64,000 bases of DNA, taken from positions 3,038,001 through 3,102,000 of the forward strand of contig NZ_CP077094.1 of NCBI RefSeq assembly GCF_014269025.2, given 5' to 3'. Positions within the stretch are counted from its first letter, which is position 1, and every line of letters begins with the position of its first letter. The notes below the pieces were generated by a model. It had not been told where the DNA came from. It searched no databases and was given only the letters and a program-made list of their open reading frames with translations. A program made the position numbers and the translations under genes. Shown in pieces: positions 1 to 8,743 of the stretch. Origin of the DNA: Pseudomonas promysalinigenes (GTDB lineage: Bacteria > Pseudomonadota > Gammaproteobacteria > Pseudomonadales > Pseudomonadaceae).

Positions 1-1235
1 TTGCCGAGTATGGTTTTTGCTGGGCTACCCGCAGCAATAGCGGCAGCCCATTTCAAATATTTGGCAGCCTCCTTGATAGCCGTCGCACTTCCACTTGCTC
101 GCCTTATTGAAGCGAGTAGTTGCAGGCAGGTGGCCACATCAGTCGCACGGCGGTCAGGCCGCTTGGGCTCTAGTAGAAATGCGGCTAACCGAGCGGATAA
201 TAGAACCGCGGCCTCATCGAATAAAACCTTATGAGGTATAGGGCTTGCTCCGCCATTGAGCGCTGCCGAGATCTTCGCAACTCCACTGCTGGTGGTCGCC
301 AGTATTGCCAAATTTTCTATACGTAGGCCTTCAGCTTTAGCCCCCCGATAGAAACGTGCAAGCGCTACTCGAATCCACTTAGCCGCATCATGCCGGGGAT
401 CGTACATCTGTCGCCCAACACCGGCGTAAGGTGCCCTCCTAGGCGTCTTCGTCAGGATATCATTACCGAATAGTGCGATCTCAGTCCCAGGGCTACGATT
501 ATTGTCTGAGCCCAAGTCCACAAATACAGGTTCAAGGACTGCTTTGATGTGGTCGATTCGCTCTGGACCAACACCTTCCAAGTGGTCGAAGATTTGCTGA
601 TCCAGATCACCAAGGCAGATGATCTGGCAGTGGCCTGCAAGCCTCTCAATACAGCTCCAAGCTGCATCACCGGTGTCCTGCGCTTCATCTACGATGATCA
701 CTGGATGAGTGTTTGCTACCAGCTCTCGAAGCAATTGACATCGCTCAAGTAGATCACTGCACTTGGGAGCAAACCAGTCAAAGCAGATCCTGCCCTCCTC
801 CGAAAAGAGCCGCTGCCGCTCTTCTTGCCAGGCTATCCACTTTACGTTTTCTGGCTCGCCTTTTTTTGGAGCATTCAGTCCACCCGATAAGGCTTTTTCA
901 TCCTGAGGCAATAGGATTTTTAGCTTACCTTTAGGTGACCCAAGCAGATATCCATGGCTTTTGAGCAGAGACCAGCAATAAGAGTGAAAGGTTTGGAGGC
1001 TCAGCTGTGATTGCGCCGCTTCATCGACCAGAAGTTTAGACGCCTGTGCAACCCGAGCGACAGCAGCTCTTGAGAAGCTGAGAAACAGTATCGACTGACC
1101 TGGCTGCAACCCTTTCTCGATGATTTTCATAGCCTTCTGTAAGGCAATGGTCGTCTTGCCGCTGCCAGGTCCGCCAACGATCAAAAGGTGGCCGTCCTCG
1201 TCCAGAATCGTCTGGCGCCGCTCACAGATGATCAT
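1..1235 (-). CDS. gajB: Gabija-type UvrD-like helicase GajB (3' end outside window)
   Basis: The frame is open without a stop from the ATG at 1235 to the window edge, at least 411 codons, so the C-terminus is missing. Near the start it reads LLIVGGPGSGKTT, a superfamily 1 helicase Walker A, and about 170 residues later VIIVDEAQDTG, a Walker B/motif II with the DEAQ signature. Its start codon overlaps the stop of the upstream gajA by four bases (ATGA), so the two are translationally coupled. An OLD-family nuclease followed by a UvrD/PcrA-like helicase is the class 2 OLD arrangement known as Gabija, an anti-phage system in which GajA cuts DNA and GajB is thought to sense nucleic-acid or nucleotide changes. 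The family call is firm; function in this strain is inferred. Confidence 0.9.
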   Translation of the reverse strand, partial: MIICERRQTILDEDGHLLIVGGPGSGKTTIALQKAMKIIEKGLQPGQSILFLSFSRAAVARVAQASKLLVDEAAQSQLSLQTFHSYCWSLLKSHGYLLGSPKGKLKILLPQDEKALSGGLNAPKKGEPENVKWIAWQEERQRLFSEEGRICFDWFAPKCSDLLERCQLLRELVANTHPVIIVDEAQDTGDAAWSCIERLAGHCQIICLGDLDQQIFDHLEGVGPERIDHIKAVLEPVFVDLGSDNNRSPGTEIALFGNDILTKTPRRAPYAGVGRQMYDPRHDAAKWIRVALARFYRGAKAEGLRIENLAILATTSSGVAKISAALNGGASPIPHKVLFDEAAVLLSARLAAFLLEPKRPDRRATDVATCLQLLASIRRASGSATAIKEAAKYLKWAAAIAAGSPAKTILG

Positions 1236-3055
1236 AGGGCGCCTACCAAATCCTCTTCGTCCTCTTCATCCTCTTCCCCTGATGGATTGTCACCGGGAAT
1301 CCCTACCGCACCGGGCTTAGGGAAGTCGTTGTACACATGCTCAAGGAATTGCGTTATTCCTGGAGGCAGCTCATCAATCGAGCACAGATCGAGCAGTCGA
1401 GCTGCATAGCCGTTCCCTTTGTTGCTTTTAAGGGCCTTCAACATGTTGGCCCTGACGCCATCGTCGTTGGGACGCTCACCAGGAATGCCTAGGTTGCCTT
1501 GATCCCCAGTCTCTCGAATAGCGCAGAGGAAAGTCCACTGATGATTCACTGGTGTCTGATCGATCAACAGTTTTTCGATATTCGGCTGAGGTATTTCGTA
1601 AGGCAAATCGAAAGCATCCACGAACTTTTGGTTGTCCTCCGGTTTGCGTGGTTTGTAGTCATAGAATGCGTAAGTCCTAAGCCCAAGGGCTTTGAAAAAA
1701 GCCCCAAAATTAGGGAGCGAGCCGTCTCCCTCCACCGGGAAGATAGTTATGCCAGCGAGGTCTAGGGCAAATAGATCAGGATCAGCTTGCTCCATTTTTT
1801 CAGCTACAGCAGATAGAGCACTGTGTTCAGTAATACCCTCAGCAACGATCACTCCCGGACCAAGCATTGCCTCAGCCAAGCCTCTCCTTGCGTGACGCTT
1901 GTACATTTTCCCTTTCAGGGTCGCGCCCGCCGAGACTGTCGTAGACTCAACGGTGGCTTCACCATTGCGCCGCAAGATGATGATCTGTGAAGGGTCAAAC
2001 CTCTCGATCACGTAGGGCGAATGTGAAGTCACGAAGCACTGCGTCGTTTCCTCCAGGAGGTACTTCGCGATGCGACGCTGAGTGTGCGGCGGGAGAGCTA
2101 TCTCCGGCTCTTCCATGGCAAAAATGACATTGTCTTTTTTGACTTCAGCAATGAAGGACAGCAGCGCCAACACGAGAGTATTCAGCGTACCGGTCCCAAC
2201 ATGCTGGAAAGGAACTGGCTTCTGATCTGCCGTGATGGAAAGGAAGAAGGACATCGTCTTGCGTAAATGCTCACGTGTAAGCTGCGACACGAACAGCTGA
2301 GTAGCCTGCCCTGCCCCACCTACCGAAATGTACTGAGCGAGCCTCTCCTCAATGGAGTCCAAGACTGGCCGCAGATCAGCGGCATCCGAATCGATCGGAG
2401 GTTTCAGTTCACGCAGCCGCTTGATCGACTTCTCCCAAAGACCTGTTCGGACACCTTGAAGTCGCAGGATGAGATCGAGCAACGAGCCGCGCTCAAGACT
2501 TAGCGCACGTGAGCCTGTGCGAAGGGTTCGAAGATAGAGAAAACCGAATAACCGTTTAACCGTCTTCCTCACCGGCTGAAGCTCACCATCGTCCAAGCTT
2601 GGGCTGTACGAAAAGAACGTATTGGCCTCGAACTCATCCTCCTCCGGGTTGTAGATGGCCTGCGTCTCGATTCTCAGGCACCTGACGACGTTGGGTGGAG
2701 TTGCCATGTCCGCCTCGCCTGGCTCCAACAGCCGGCGCTCTTGAACGTGCCAGAGTTCGGTATGAGCAGCACATGTGCGCTCAACCTCTCCGCTCAGGGC
2801 CACCAGCATGACTTCAACCCTGATCTTTATCGGGGTTGTGCCATCGGCCTCAAGGTACTCTGCGTTGTAAAAGTCGAACTCTTGGACAGGAGGGAAGCGA
2901 GAGAGCCGATCTGGACTGAGAACGAGGTCCAGCGCCTCGCAGATCGTGCTTTTGCCGACGTTGTTTCCCCCTACCAACAACGTGTGTCCTTCAAACCAAA
3001 GATCAGCTGATTTCACACCACGGAAATTTTCAATCTTGAGATTGATGACGCGCAT
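1232..3055 (-). CDS. gajA: Gabija GajA, OLD-family ATP-dependent endonuclease
   Basis: A 607-residue protein, close to the usual GajA length. It opens with an ABC-type ATPase: beta strand and Walker A GGNNVGKST at residues 29-37, and about two thirds along the ATPase a Walker B-like NVIFAMEEPEIALP followed by the THSPYVIERF switch region. The C-terminal half carries a TOPRIM nuclease domain, with the glutamate in VIVAEGITEHSAL and a later acidic segment FYDYKPRKPED. The second acidic site reads D-Y-K rather than the textbook D-x-D, which may be normal for this branch. The tail is very acidic (GEEDEEDEEDLV). It is the first gene of a gajA-gajB pair with an ATGA overlap. The promoter should lie in the 3056-3373 stretch, next to the IS5 element. 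Confidence 0.9.
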   Translation of the reverse strand: MRVINLKIENFRGVKSADLWFEGHTLLVGGNNVGKSTICEALDLVLSPDRLSRFPPVQEFDFYNAEYLEADGTTPIKIRVEVMLVALSGEVERTCAAHTELWHVQERRLLEPGEADMATPPNVVRCLRIETQAIYNPEEDEFEANTFFSYSPSLDDGELQPVRKTVKRLFGFLYLRTLRTGSRALSLERGSLLDLILRLQGVRTGLWEKSIKRLRELKPPIDSDAADLRPVLDSIEERLAQYISVGGAGQATQLFVSQLTREHLRKTMSFFLSITADQKPVPFQHVGTGTLNTLVLALLSFIAEVKKDNVIFAMEEPEIALPPHTQRRIAKYLLEETTQCFVTSHSPYVIERFDPSQIIILRRNGEATVESTTVSAGATLKGKMYKRHARRGLAEAMLGPGVIVAEGITEHSALSAVAEKMEQADPDLFALDLAGITIFPVEGDGSLPNFGAFFKALGLRTYAFYDYKPRKPEDNQKFVDAFDLPYEIPQPNIEKLLIDQTPVNHQWTFLCAIRETGDQGNLGIPGERPNDDGVRANMLKALKSNKGNGYAARLLDLCSIDELPPGITQFLEHVYNDFPKPGAVGIPGDNPSGEEDEEDEEDLVGAL

Positions 3056-3373
3056 TCTCGCAATTCCCTATGCCGGATCGGAAACCTCAGCTTGGCTCAC
3101 CCAAACACGGTTGCCTAGGCGGCCCCAAAGAAAATTTGCAATCAATGATGACTACTGACAGCCATGACGGCGTCAGGGTTATACGTTGGCAGGCGAACCA
3201 ATGGCGCTGGTCCTCAGCAAGCGACTAAGGCAGCTATGGGGACGCGTTTTGACACCGCGCGCCGCACCTCAAGGTTCTCTCCTTCGAGGGTACCGCATGA
3301 CTCGCTCACTAGGCGACAGGAGCGGGCCTGTGCCAATGATGGCGCAAAATCTCATTACGATTCCGTAGACCTA
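3056..3373. other. Intergenic stretch upstream of gajA
   Basis: About 318 bases between the gajA start and the left end of the IS5-family element. No recognisable gene is seen on either strand; short open frames here lack a ribosome binding site and resemble nothing known. It must contain the gajAB promoter, reading leftward, but no clear -35/-10 pair could be picked by eye. Confidence 0.5.
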
Positions 3374-3811
3374 GGCTCTGTACGAAAAGAGATGTCGCAA
3401 ACACCGCATGGAACAAGCCAGTGAGACCATGGCGGCATAGCTTTTCGCGAGCTTGTCGAAGCGTGTCACGATGCGGCGATTCTCTTTCAGCCAGCCAAAC
3501 ATGCGCTCGATGATGTTGCGCTGTCGGTATTTGGGCCGATCAAACAGTCTGGGTAGGCCAGGCTTGGGTTTGCGCTTCATTGAGCGCATCGGGATGACGG
3601 GTTGCATTCGGTACTGGTCGCAGTAACGGCGCAGCGCTTCGGCGTCGTAGCCCTTATCGGCGAGCAACCATTTGCAGCGCTTACGCGGGCGACCACGTTG
3701 GCTCGATGGAATGCTGACGTCGTCCAGCAGTGGTTGGGCGTAGCTGATGTCACTGGCTTGACCGCCAGAGAGAAGGAAGCGCAACGGTGTCCCGTTGGCG
3801 TCGCAGAGCAT
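3371..3811 (-). CDS. IS5-family transposase, downstream frame (OrfB)
   Basis: The downstream half of the transposase. The open frame extends back across the A-run at 3880-3885, where it reads R-G-P-N-E-P-A-D-H-A-L-G-R-S-R-G-G-L, the usual IS5 sequence, so the ATG at 3811 is internal and the true product is an OrfA-OrfB fusion. It supplies the second catalytic aspartate (LLADKGYDAEAL) and the glutamate (IIERMFGWLKENRR). The element itself does not encode the stop: the last codon is GCC at the IS tip and the TAG lies in flanking DNA (3371-3373), made of the duplicated TA plus the next base. Confidence 0.88.
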   Translation of the reverse strand: MLCDANGTPLRFLLSGGQASDISYAQPLLDDVSIPSSQRGRPRKRCKWLLADKGYDAEALRRYCDQYRMQPVIPMRSMKRKPKPGLPRLFDRPKYRQRNIIERMFGWLKENRRIVTRFDKLAKSYAAMVSLACSMRCLRHLFSYRA

Positions 3812-3846
3812 GTGGATTTTGGTTGTCAGGCCACCGCGACTGCGGC

Positions 3847-4230
3847 CTAGAGCGTGATCGGCGGGTTCGTTAGGCCCCCTTTTTTCCGAGCGCCGGATGA
3901 GGCTCGGGTTGCACGTACTGCGGTTGAGTCGATCATCCAGGTCTGAAGATCGATCAAGCCTTGCTCATTCAATCTCAGGTGTAAGCGCTTGAGCATCTGA
4001 TCGAACGTCCCCTGGTTTCGCCAGCCGCGAAACCGTTGATACACCGTTGACCATGGGCCGAAGCGCTCCGGCATGTCTCGCCACGCAGCGCCCGAGCAGA
4101 GTACCCAGAGCACGCCATCGAGCATCAGGCGGTCGCTCAGGCGTGGCCGCCCTCGGCCATGAGTTTCGATGAAGAGATCAGAGACCACATACCAGGCCTC
4201 GTCCGAGAGTTCGTAACGCTTTGCCATCAC
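3847..4230 (-). CDS. IS5-family transposase, upstream frame (OrfA)
   Basis: The 127-residue N-terminal part of the DDE transposase: RYELSDEAW start, a helical DNA-binding region (WRDMPERFGPWSTVYQRFRGW) and the first catalytic aspartate in TWMIDSTAVRA. It ends shortly after a run of six A and five G on the coding strand (3875-3885), where a -1 slip carries ribosomes into the downstream frame. Without the slip a short DNA-binding product is made, which in related elements may act as a regulator. It lies 90 bp inside the right inverted repeat. Confidence 0.88.
   Translation of the reverse strand: MMAKRYELSDEAWYVVSDLFIETHGRGRPRLSDRLMLDGVLWVLCSGAAWRDMPERFGPWSTVYQRFRGWRNQGTFDQMLKRLHLRLNEQGLIDLQTWMIDSTAVRATRASSGARKKGGLTNPPITL
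3879..3885 (-). other. Slippery heptamer A-AAA-AAG for -1 frameshift
   Basis: On the coding strand the sequence is CGG AAA AAA GGG GGC in the OrfA frame. Re-pairing by -1 on the A run continues with AGG GGG CCT AAC GAA, which restores the conserved transposase sequence. This is the classic bacterial A6G slip motif and explains why the transposase is split. Confidence 0.8.
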
Positions 4231-4320
4231 AGAATTCCTTTCCGTAGATGGCCGGGAACCCTACAGAATTTCAGCTTCCGAAGGGCGCCTATTGGGTTTC
4301 TCGGGATTTCGTACAGAGCC

Positions 4321-4613
4321 TAGGAAACGAGACTAGCCCCCCCTTCATTGAAGAGGGTTCGACACCGCATTATTGGACAGGACGACCTGATAGAAATCTG
4401 GACAGATGAGTCATCTGAATTGCAATGACATCGCCTGGAGTCAAAAGAAACAGGGTTCGCCTAATTCACCAAAAATTCGCGACACCCGCAAATACCAAAA
4501 TTGGTAATTTGTTAGGTATTGGTTCTTTTACGCAGCCTGGTGTACACCTGGTTAATGTGAGATCCTTGCTCGCATCGAGTTCACCCATCAGACGCTAGAG
4601 ACGGTTTAGCATC
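4321..4613. other. Intergenic stretch between IS5 element and membrane-protein gene
   Basis: About 290 AT-rich bases with no recognisable gene. Around 4486-4520 there are overlapping inverted segments (AATACC ... GGTATT with a near-palindromic core), which could form a hairpin or an operator for the downstream gene. Nothing else is evident. Confidence 0.4.
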
Positions 4614-5114
4614 ATGAGCAGAAAAAGGCACCGAGAAGCAAGAGCAAGGGCATGGGAGCGGATCATAGAGCGATCAAAGACTGATCCGGTCGGATTAGAA
4701 ACTGAATTGCGTCGTTACCAATTTATAAAATCTGGAATACTGGTAATCATCGCCTTCTGGATGTTCCAAGAAGCACTAATATCAACATTCGGCAAGGACT
4801 TCACCCAACAGCTTGCACTTATTTCTGAACATCCTAAGCTGTCAACCCTTATTGCATTACTCGCCGGAATTTTTCTTTTTATCTTCAGAGAAAAGCAAAA
4901 ATTCTATTACGGCCTTGTAGAAGTCTCTTTTTCTGTAGCCCTCACATACGCTCTGCTTTTACATTTGGAAACCACTGGCCTCGGTGGACTTCTCGCAGTC
5001 GGGGGTGCTATTTATGTCACAGTAAGAGGGCTAGACAATATGCGAACCGGTTACAAGTCACCGAATCTTCATCATAAAGAAAACCCTAAACCCAGCTCTG
5101 TTGAAATCAGCTAA
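4614..5114 (+). CDS. Unknown small integral membrane protein
   Basis: A 166-residue protein of no family I recognise. The first 40 residues are strongly basic and polar (RKRHREARARAWERIIERS). Hydrophobic segments then follow at about residues 40-58, 76-92, 98-115 and 120-137, so four membrane helices are likely, with a polar tail. Codon use is AT-leaning like its island neighbours and unlike the core genome to the right. It stands alone between the IS5 element and the HEPN-like pair. Effectors of phage-defence modules are often small multi-helix membrane proteins, but nothing in the sequence proves such a role here. Confidence 0.7.
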   Translation: MSRKRHREARARAWERIIERSKTDPVGLETELRRYQFIKSGILVIIAFWMFQEALISTFGKDFTQQLALISEHPKLSTLIALLAGIFLFIFREKQKFYYGLVEVSFSVALTYALLLHLETTGLGGLLAVGGAIYVTVRGLDNMRTGYKSPNLHHKENPKPSSVEIS

Positions 5115-5846
5115 GCCATGAGCATGCGAGGCTAAAATCGGCCTCTAGGAACAGCCAGTGACTAGTCAGGACGGGAGGGATATCGTCTAGCGATCTACAA
5201 TCGTCTACAAAATCCCAGAAAAAGACCGTATTCCGGTGCATTCGGCGCATGGAGAACAAACGCGTACGGCTGCACCGAAATACATACCTACGACCTAAAG
5301 CTGCCTTGACCCTTCTAGGGTGTTTGCAGCAACCATATCAATAAAGCGACTGAGATGATGGGGGCCGAAAAGGTCAGTGGCATTAATAACAGCCGAAGCT
5401 GACGAGATGTCGCCAAAATGCTGAGGCAGAGCGCGAGATACTTGAACATTGGCCGGTACCCAATAAAAAATGTGCATTGAGTTCCCGGCTGATTCATGTC
5501 TCGCAGAGATCGTCTGCCGAGGCTGAAGATCTGCCCTGCTCCCCCATTTTGTGGCTTCGCGGGCTTACACCTTGGAATGCAGAGATCCTAACCTTTTGAT
5601 AAGAACCCTTGCAAGAGTCACCTAGGTCCAAGGCTAGGTCACATCCGGCTGGCCAAGCGAGACAGTCCAATTGAGGCCAAACCACGCGTTCTTCGTCAAG
5701 GAGCAACTCAGATCTTTACATACAAAGGCTCTGGCACTACGCGACACATGAATGGTAATGCAGCCATAGCTCCTCATCATCTGACGAATTGAAATCCCAA
5801 GGTTCTACCAGCATAATCACAGCACAATCTTAACCCAAGGTGAAAA
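5115..5846. other. Gene-poor stretch in the island
   Basis: About 730 bases without a convincing gene. Short open frames on the minus strand (5295-5706) lack ribosome binding sites and resemble nothing known. Around 5180-5290 the plus strand reads like a broken coding segment, possibly a decayed gene that I cannot name. The last ~100 bases should hold the promoter of the HEPN-like pair. Confidence 0.4.
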
Positions 5847-6707
5847 ATGCTTGTAGACATACCAGATGAAATAGAGTTTACCATTGCGGCCGAAAACCTA
5901 ATAAATAGTGCATGGAATAGCCTTATAAAACTAATCAGCGAGCACGAAGTACTAGACGACCTGGGAACTAGCAAAGAAACACTAACCAAATATTGGCAAT
6001 TTGCGAAGCCAGAGCTAACCACAGCTTTAGCGATGGTCCAGAACGCGGTGGAATTTTATTTAAAAGGAAAGATACTTAGCATTTCACCATACCTGCTAAT
6101 ATCTATGGACCCACGAAATCTTCCGAAAGCAAGCAACAACTCCGATGTGAGCTTCAGTAGCTTCAGAATGCTGGATGCCCAAGATCTGATTAAAGTGCAC
6201 AACACTTTCGCAAGCACAAGACTAACCGAGGAATTTCAACACTGGTTTCAAGAAATGAGATCCCTGCGAAACAGGATAATGCACACTGTTGACAGAGCAA
6301 TTTCAGTCACACCAAACGACCTTGCACGATCAATTCTTCTTTGCCACAAATTCTTGACGGGCGATCACCTATGGTTAACGACACGGTACAAATACCTAGA
6401 TCGATCTCCTGAGTATGGCATCAGGCTTGATGACGGCCCTCCAAATCACATTTACATTACACTAGCCCTACATCGTGAAATCTCAAAAATCATAAAAGAA
6501 CTAACCCCTGCCGACTCAATAAAATTCTTTAACTACGACAAAAAAGCTCGCTCCAAGCCGTGCCAGGCATGTCAGAAAATTTTTGAACAAAATGAATATT
6601 TTGATTCCAAGTGGACGGATGAATTCATCGACACGATTCAATTTAATCGAAGCGGCTTCAGTGAGTGCATGATTTGCAAACAGGTGAACACCATCCTTGA
6701 AACATGA
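5847..6707 (+). CDS. HEPN-like protein with C-terminal zinc-ribbon motif
   Basis: A 286-residue, mostly helical protein. Residues 138-146 read RSLRNRIMH, which fits the R-x4-H signature (R141-H146) of HEPN domains, a fold common in RNases of toxin-antitoxin, CRISPR and abortive-infection systems. The C-terminus has two CxxC knuckles (C239/C242 and C274/C277) as in a zinc ribbon. The start is supported by an AAGGTG-type ribosome site 5-9 bases upstream. A second HEPN-like gene follows after 29 bases on the same strand, so both are probably one operon. The HEPN assignment rests on the motif and the helical context only; I recognise no close named family. Confidence 0.6.
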   Translation: MLVDIPDEIEFTIAAENLINSAWNSLIKLISEHEVLDDLGTSKETLTKYWQFAKPELTTALAMVQNAVEFYLKGKILSISPYLLISMDPRNLPKASNNSDVSFSSFRMLDAQDLIKVHNTFASTRLTEEFQHWFQEMRSLRNRIMHTVDRAISVTPNDLARSILLCHKFLTGDHLWLTTRYKYLDRSPEYGIRLDDGPPNHIYITLALHREISKIIKELTPADSIKFFNYDKKARSKPCQACQKIFEQNEYFDSKWTDEFIDTIQFNRSGFSECMICKQVNTILET

Positions 6708-6736
6708 AAGAACTTCAACAGTGTTAAAATTGAAAG

Positions 6737-7591
6737 ATGGCACGACCCGCCAACCAAATCCAACAAATACGACTATATAATTCTGGGCCCAACAGCATGA
6801 GCAAGGAAAAATATCAAATTTTAGAAAAGTCAATCTGGCTTTCGTTATCTGTCATTGCTTACGACCTGCGACATTATGACGAACAATTAAAGCGTGAAAT
6901 TAACTCCACCGACTCTGCTACATGGTGGTTACGATGCACAAGCGACATATTTGTTGCACTCAAAAACCTGAACGACCTATTGAGCAGGTCGAGCAAGTTA
7001 TCGGGCTTCAAAGAAAGCACCGATCTTCTTGCAAAAACCAAGTTATTACATAGGCGCGTGGATTTTGTTAACCACGTAAGAAACAGATTTGGCGGACACT
7101 TGGATCCTGTAGTGACTGAGCGCGCAGCGCAATGGGCTCCTGAGATATTTTATGCGGATGCCAACCGTGAGACATTAGTATTTCTGAGTTACCGAGCATT
7201 GCTTGAAGCCTCAATAAATTCTTTCTTGACGCCAGATGGACAACAAAAGCTCTTTAACCACGAAATCGATCTCCTGTACCCACCTGATAGGAAAGAGTTT
7301 TTTGAATTCTTAGGTAGCGTAGTTATAGACTCGCTTGACTGGATAAATCACGCTTTACGCTTTTTAGATTCGGTAATAATCCGGCACGACAGCACCAAAA
7401 TCGCTGAACTGGCATGCATTGCCGGGCAGACTAACTTTGACTTAAGGTCAGAGTCTGATTTCTCCTATGACCCCCAAGCACTCAATTCAGCAGTCGAGCA
7501 AGCGATTACTGAATTCAAAAAAGAGGGAAATAAAGACGTTGCGAATGGACTTGAGTCACTGAAAAGCAGATTAATTAAATTGGACTCATAG
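6737..7591 (+). CDS. Second HEPN-like protein, paired with the preceding gene
   Basis: A 284-residue helical protein. Residues 110-121 read FVNHVRNRFGGH, giving R115-x5-H121, again a HEPN-type active-site signature, this time preceded by a long helical N-terminus. It shows no zinc knuckles. An alternative start at residue 21 (6797) has no visible ribosome site, so the upstream ATG is kept. The 29-base gap to the first HEPN-like gene and the shared low GC suggest co-transcription and joint acquisition. Paired HEPN proteins can act as a complex, or as toxin and regulator. Function is unknown. Confidence 0.55.
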   Translation: MARPANQIQQIRLYNSGPNSMSKEKYQILEKSIWLSLSVIAYDLRHYDEQLKREINSTDSATWWLRCTSDIFVALKNLNDLLSRSSKLSGFKESTDLLAKTKLLHRRVDFVNHVRNRFGGHLDPVVTERAAQWAPEIFYADANRETLVFLSYRALLEASINSFLTPDGQQKLFNHEIDLLYPPDRKEFFEFLGSVVIDSLDWINHALRFLDSVIIRHDSTKIAELACIAGQTNFDLRSESDFSYDPQALNSAVEQAITEFKKEGNKDVANGLESLKSRLIKLDS

Positions 7592-7802
7592 TAACTCACA
7601 CAAAAGCCTTAACAGCAAAATACGAACGACATAAAATCTTCACGAATCATGAGTAGATCGGAGACATATCAATAGTTGGCAGCCTGGACGGCTGCTCCAA
7701 CAGCTATCATAGATTTTCATGAGCCCACAATATTCGTCAGAACCAGACGGTGGGCCTCTATGAATCCTTCAGTGTTATCGACATAATCCGGAATACATTT
7801 GG

Positions 7803-8027
7803 TCAAACCCCTGAGTTGCGAATATATGTACAGAACGGCTCTGCACCTGACGGCCCTAACCATAGGCTCAGGACTTCGTGGCCACCGTCAGTGTTTACGA
7901 TCACGGCAATTTTTACGGTGACAGGGATGGTGCGCCCAGCCTCTGAAACTTTGACGTAGATGGCATCGATCCACAGGTAAGGCCAGTCACCTTCAAGCGG
8001 GCGAATGACCGCATGCATTGATCTCAC
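7803..8027 (-). pseudogene. IS256-family transposase remnant
   Basis: A fragment of about 75 codons. It contains RPLEGDWPYLWIDAIYVKV followed by a hydrophobic strand, NTDGGHEVLSLWLGPSGAEPF, which is the core around the first catalytic aspartate of IS256/mutator-type transposases. The rest of the ~400-residue enzyme and the terminal repeats are missing. Similarity starts abruptly near 8010 and stops near 7825. It is a decayed relic and marks older transposition in the island. Confidence 0.75.
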
Positions 8028-8239
8028 CGGCCAGCCACGAGAACTTGCTCAGGGAAAGGCACGTCTTGCCCCTGGCCCTAACCTATTCGACGATAGAGCA
8101 CATTGAGCTTGTCGGCTCAAAACACCTTGCCCTATGCCAATAACTACTATATCCGCATGCAATGATGAGATGACCAACTACTCCATCATCAATCAGAATA
8201 CGCCCTCACTCCATTGATAAGCTACTCACTGGGTCCGTC
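8028..8239. other. Intergenic stretch, no gene seen
   Basis: Between the transposase relic and the next operon. Together with 7592-7802 it makes up the non-coding part of this 650-base interval. No intact gene, repeat or clear terminator was found. Confidence 0.4.
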
Positions 8240-8743
8240 TCACAATTCGTCCACGCTATAGCCCCAGTCATTCAGGAGTTCATCCAGAGCTAACGATATC
8301 CTTGATTCCGCCATTAGCTCTGCTGGAGTAAAACTCAGCGATACAGCAACCGCCATGGCGAAAGGGTCCAGCTCGGTGGGGGCGAACGGCCAGATCTGAA
8401 TATTCATTACCGCCGTTTCAAATGGCTCACACCATTCCACCGTCTCCACAGCATCTTGTATCTCAAGCCAATCGGCCATTGATAATGCATAAGTCTTCCG
8501 ACAGCCATCTGCAAGCATCGTGTGGAGGCTGAGGTAAGAATCCCCCGCCACCGCGAGTCGGGGATGACTGAAGCAACGTACAGAGTGGGACTCCAGTCTT
8601 GGTGATGACACGACGCTGCGCACGCGGTCGAAATCCACTGAGCCTTGCTGAAATTCCCAGTCCAACCTTTGACGGAGGTAGCTTTCAAGGCCAAGACGAT
8701 TGGCCATAGTAGTGTGGAAGTGATAGACGGCCTTGGGCTTCAC
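8240..8743 (-). CDS. Unknown protein, last gene of the DUF2384-type operon
   Basis: A 167-residue soluble protein I do not recognise. Its ATG overlaps the stop of the upstream DUF2384-tailed gene by four bases (8740-8743), so it is translationally coupled and probably made in a fixed ratio with it. In Xre/MbcA-type toxin-antitoxin pairs the toxin gene often follows the antitoxin in just this way. However, the conserved GGRWN-type features of RES-domain toxins are absent, so if it is a toxin it is of another kind. It has no signal peptide or membrane segment. Confidence 0.6.
   Translation of the reverse strand: MKPKAVYHFHTTMANRLGLESYLRQRLDWEFQQGSVDFDRVRSVVSSPRLESHSVRCFSHPRLAVAGDSYLSLHTMLADGCRKTYALSMADWLEIQDAVETVEWCEPFETAVMNIQIWPFAPTELDPFAMAVAVSLSFTPAELMAESRISLALDELLNDWGYSVDEL

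Larger units (their letters stand above)
3374..4320 (-). mobile_element. IS5-family insertion sequence (IS427-like group), complete
   Basis: A 947-bp element bounded by perfect 14-bp terminal inverted repeats GGCTCTGTACGAAA at 3374-3387 and 4307-4320. The flanks carry a duplicated TA (3372-3373 and 4321-4322), and joining them restores CCTAGG, so insertion at a YTAR-type target is directly visible. It codes for one DDE transposase split over two frames joined by a probable -1 frameshift at an A6G5 run. The ends, target duplication, size and frameshift layout fit the IS427 group of IS5. Both repeats and all three catalytic residues are intact, so it is probably active or recently arrived. Confidence 0.92.

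Noticed and set aside
8240..8743. RES-domain toxin identity
   Set aside because: The position fits a toxin, but the GGRWN-type and other conserved RES residues are absent.
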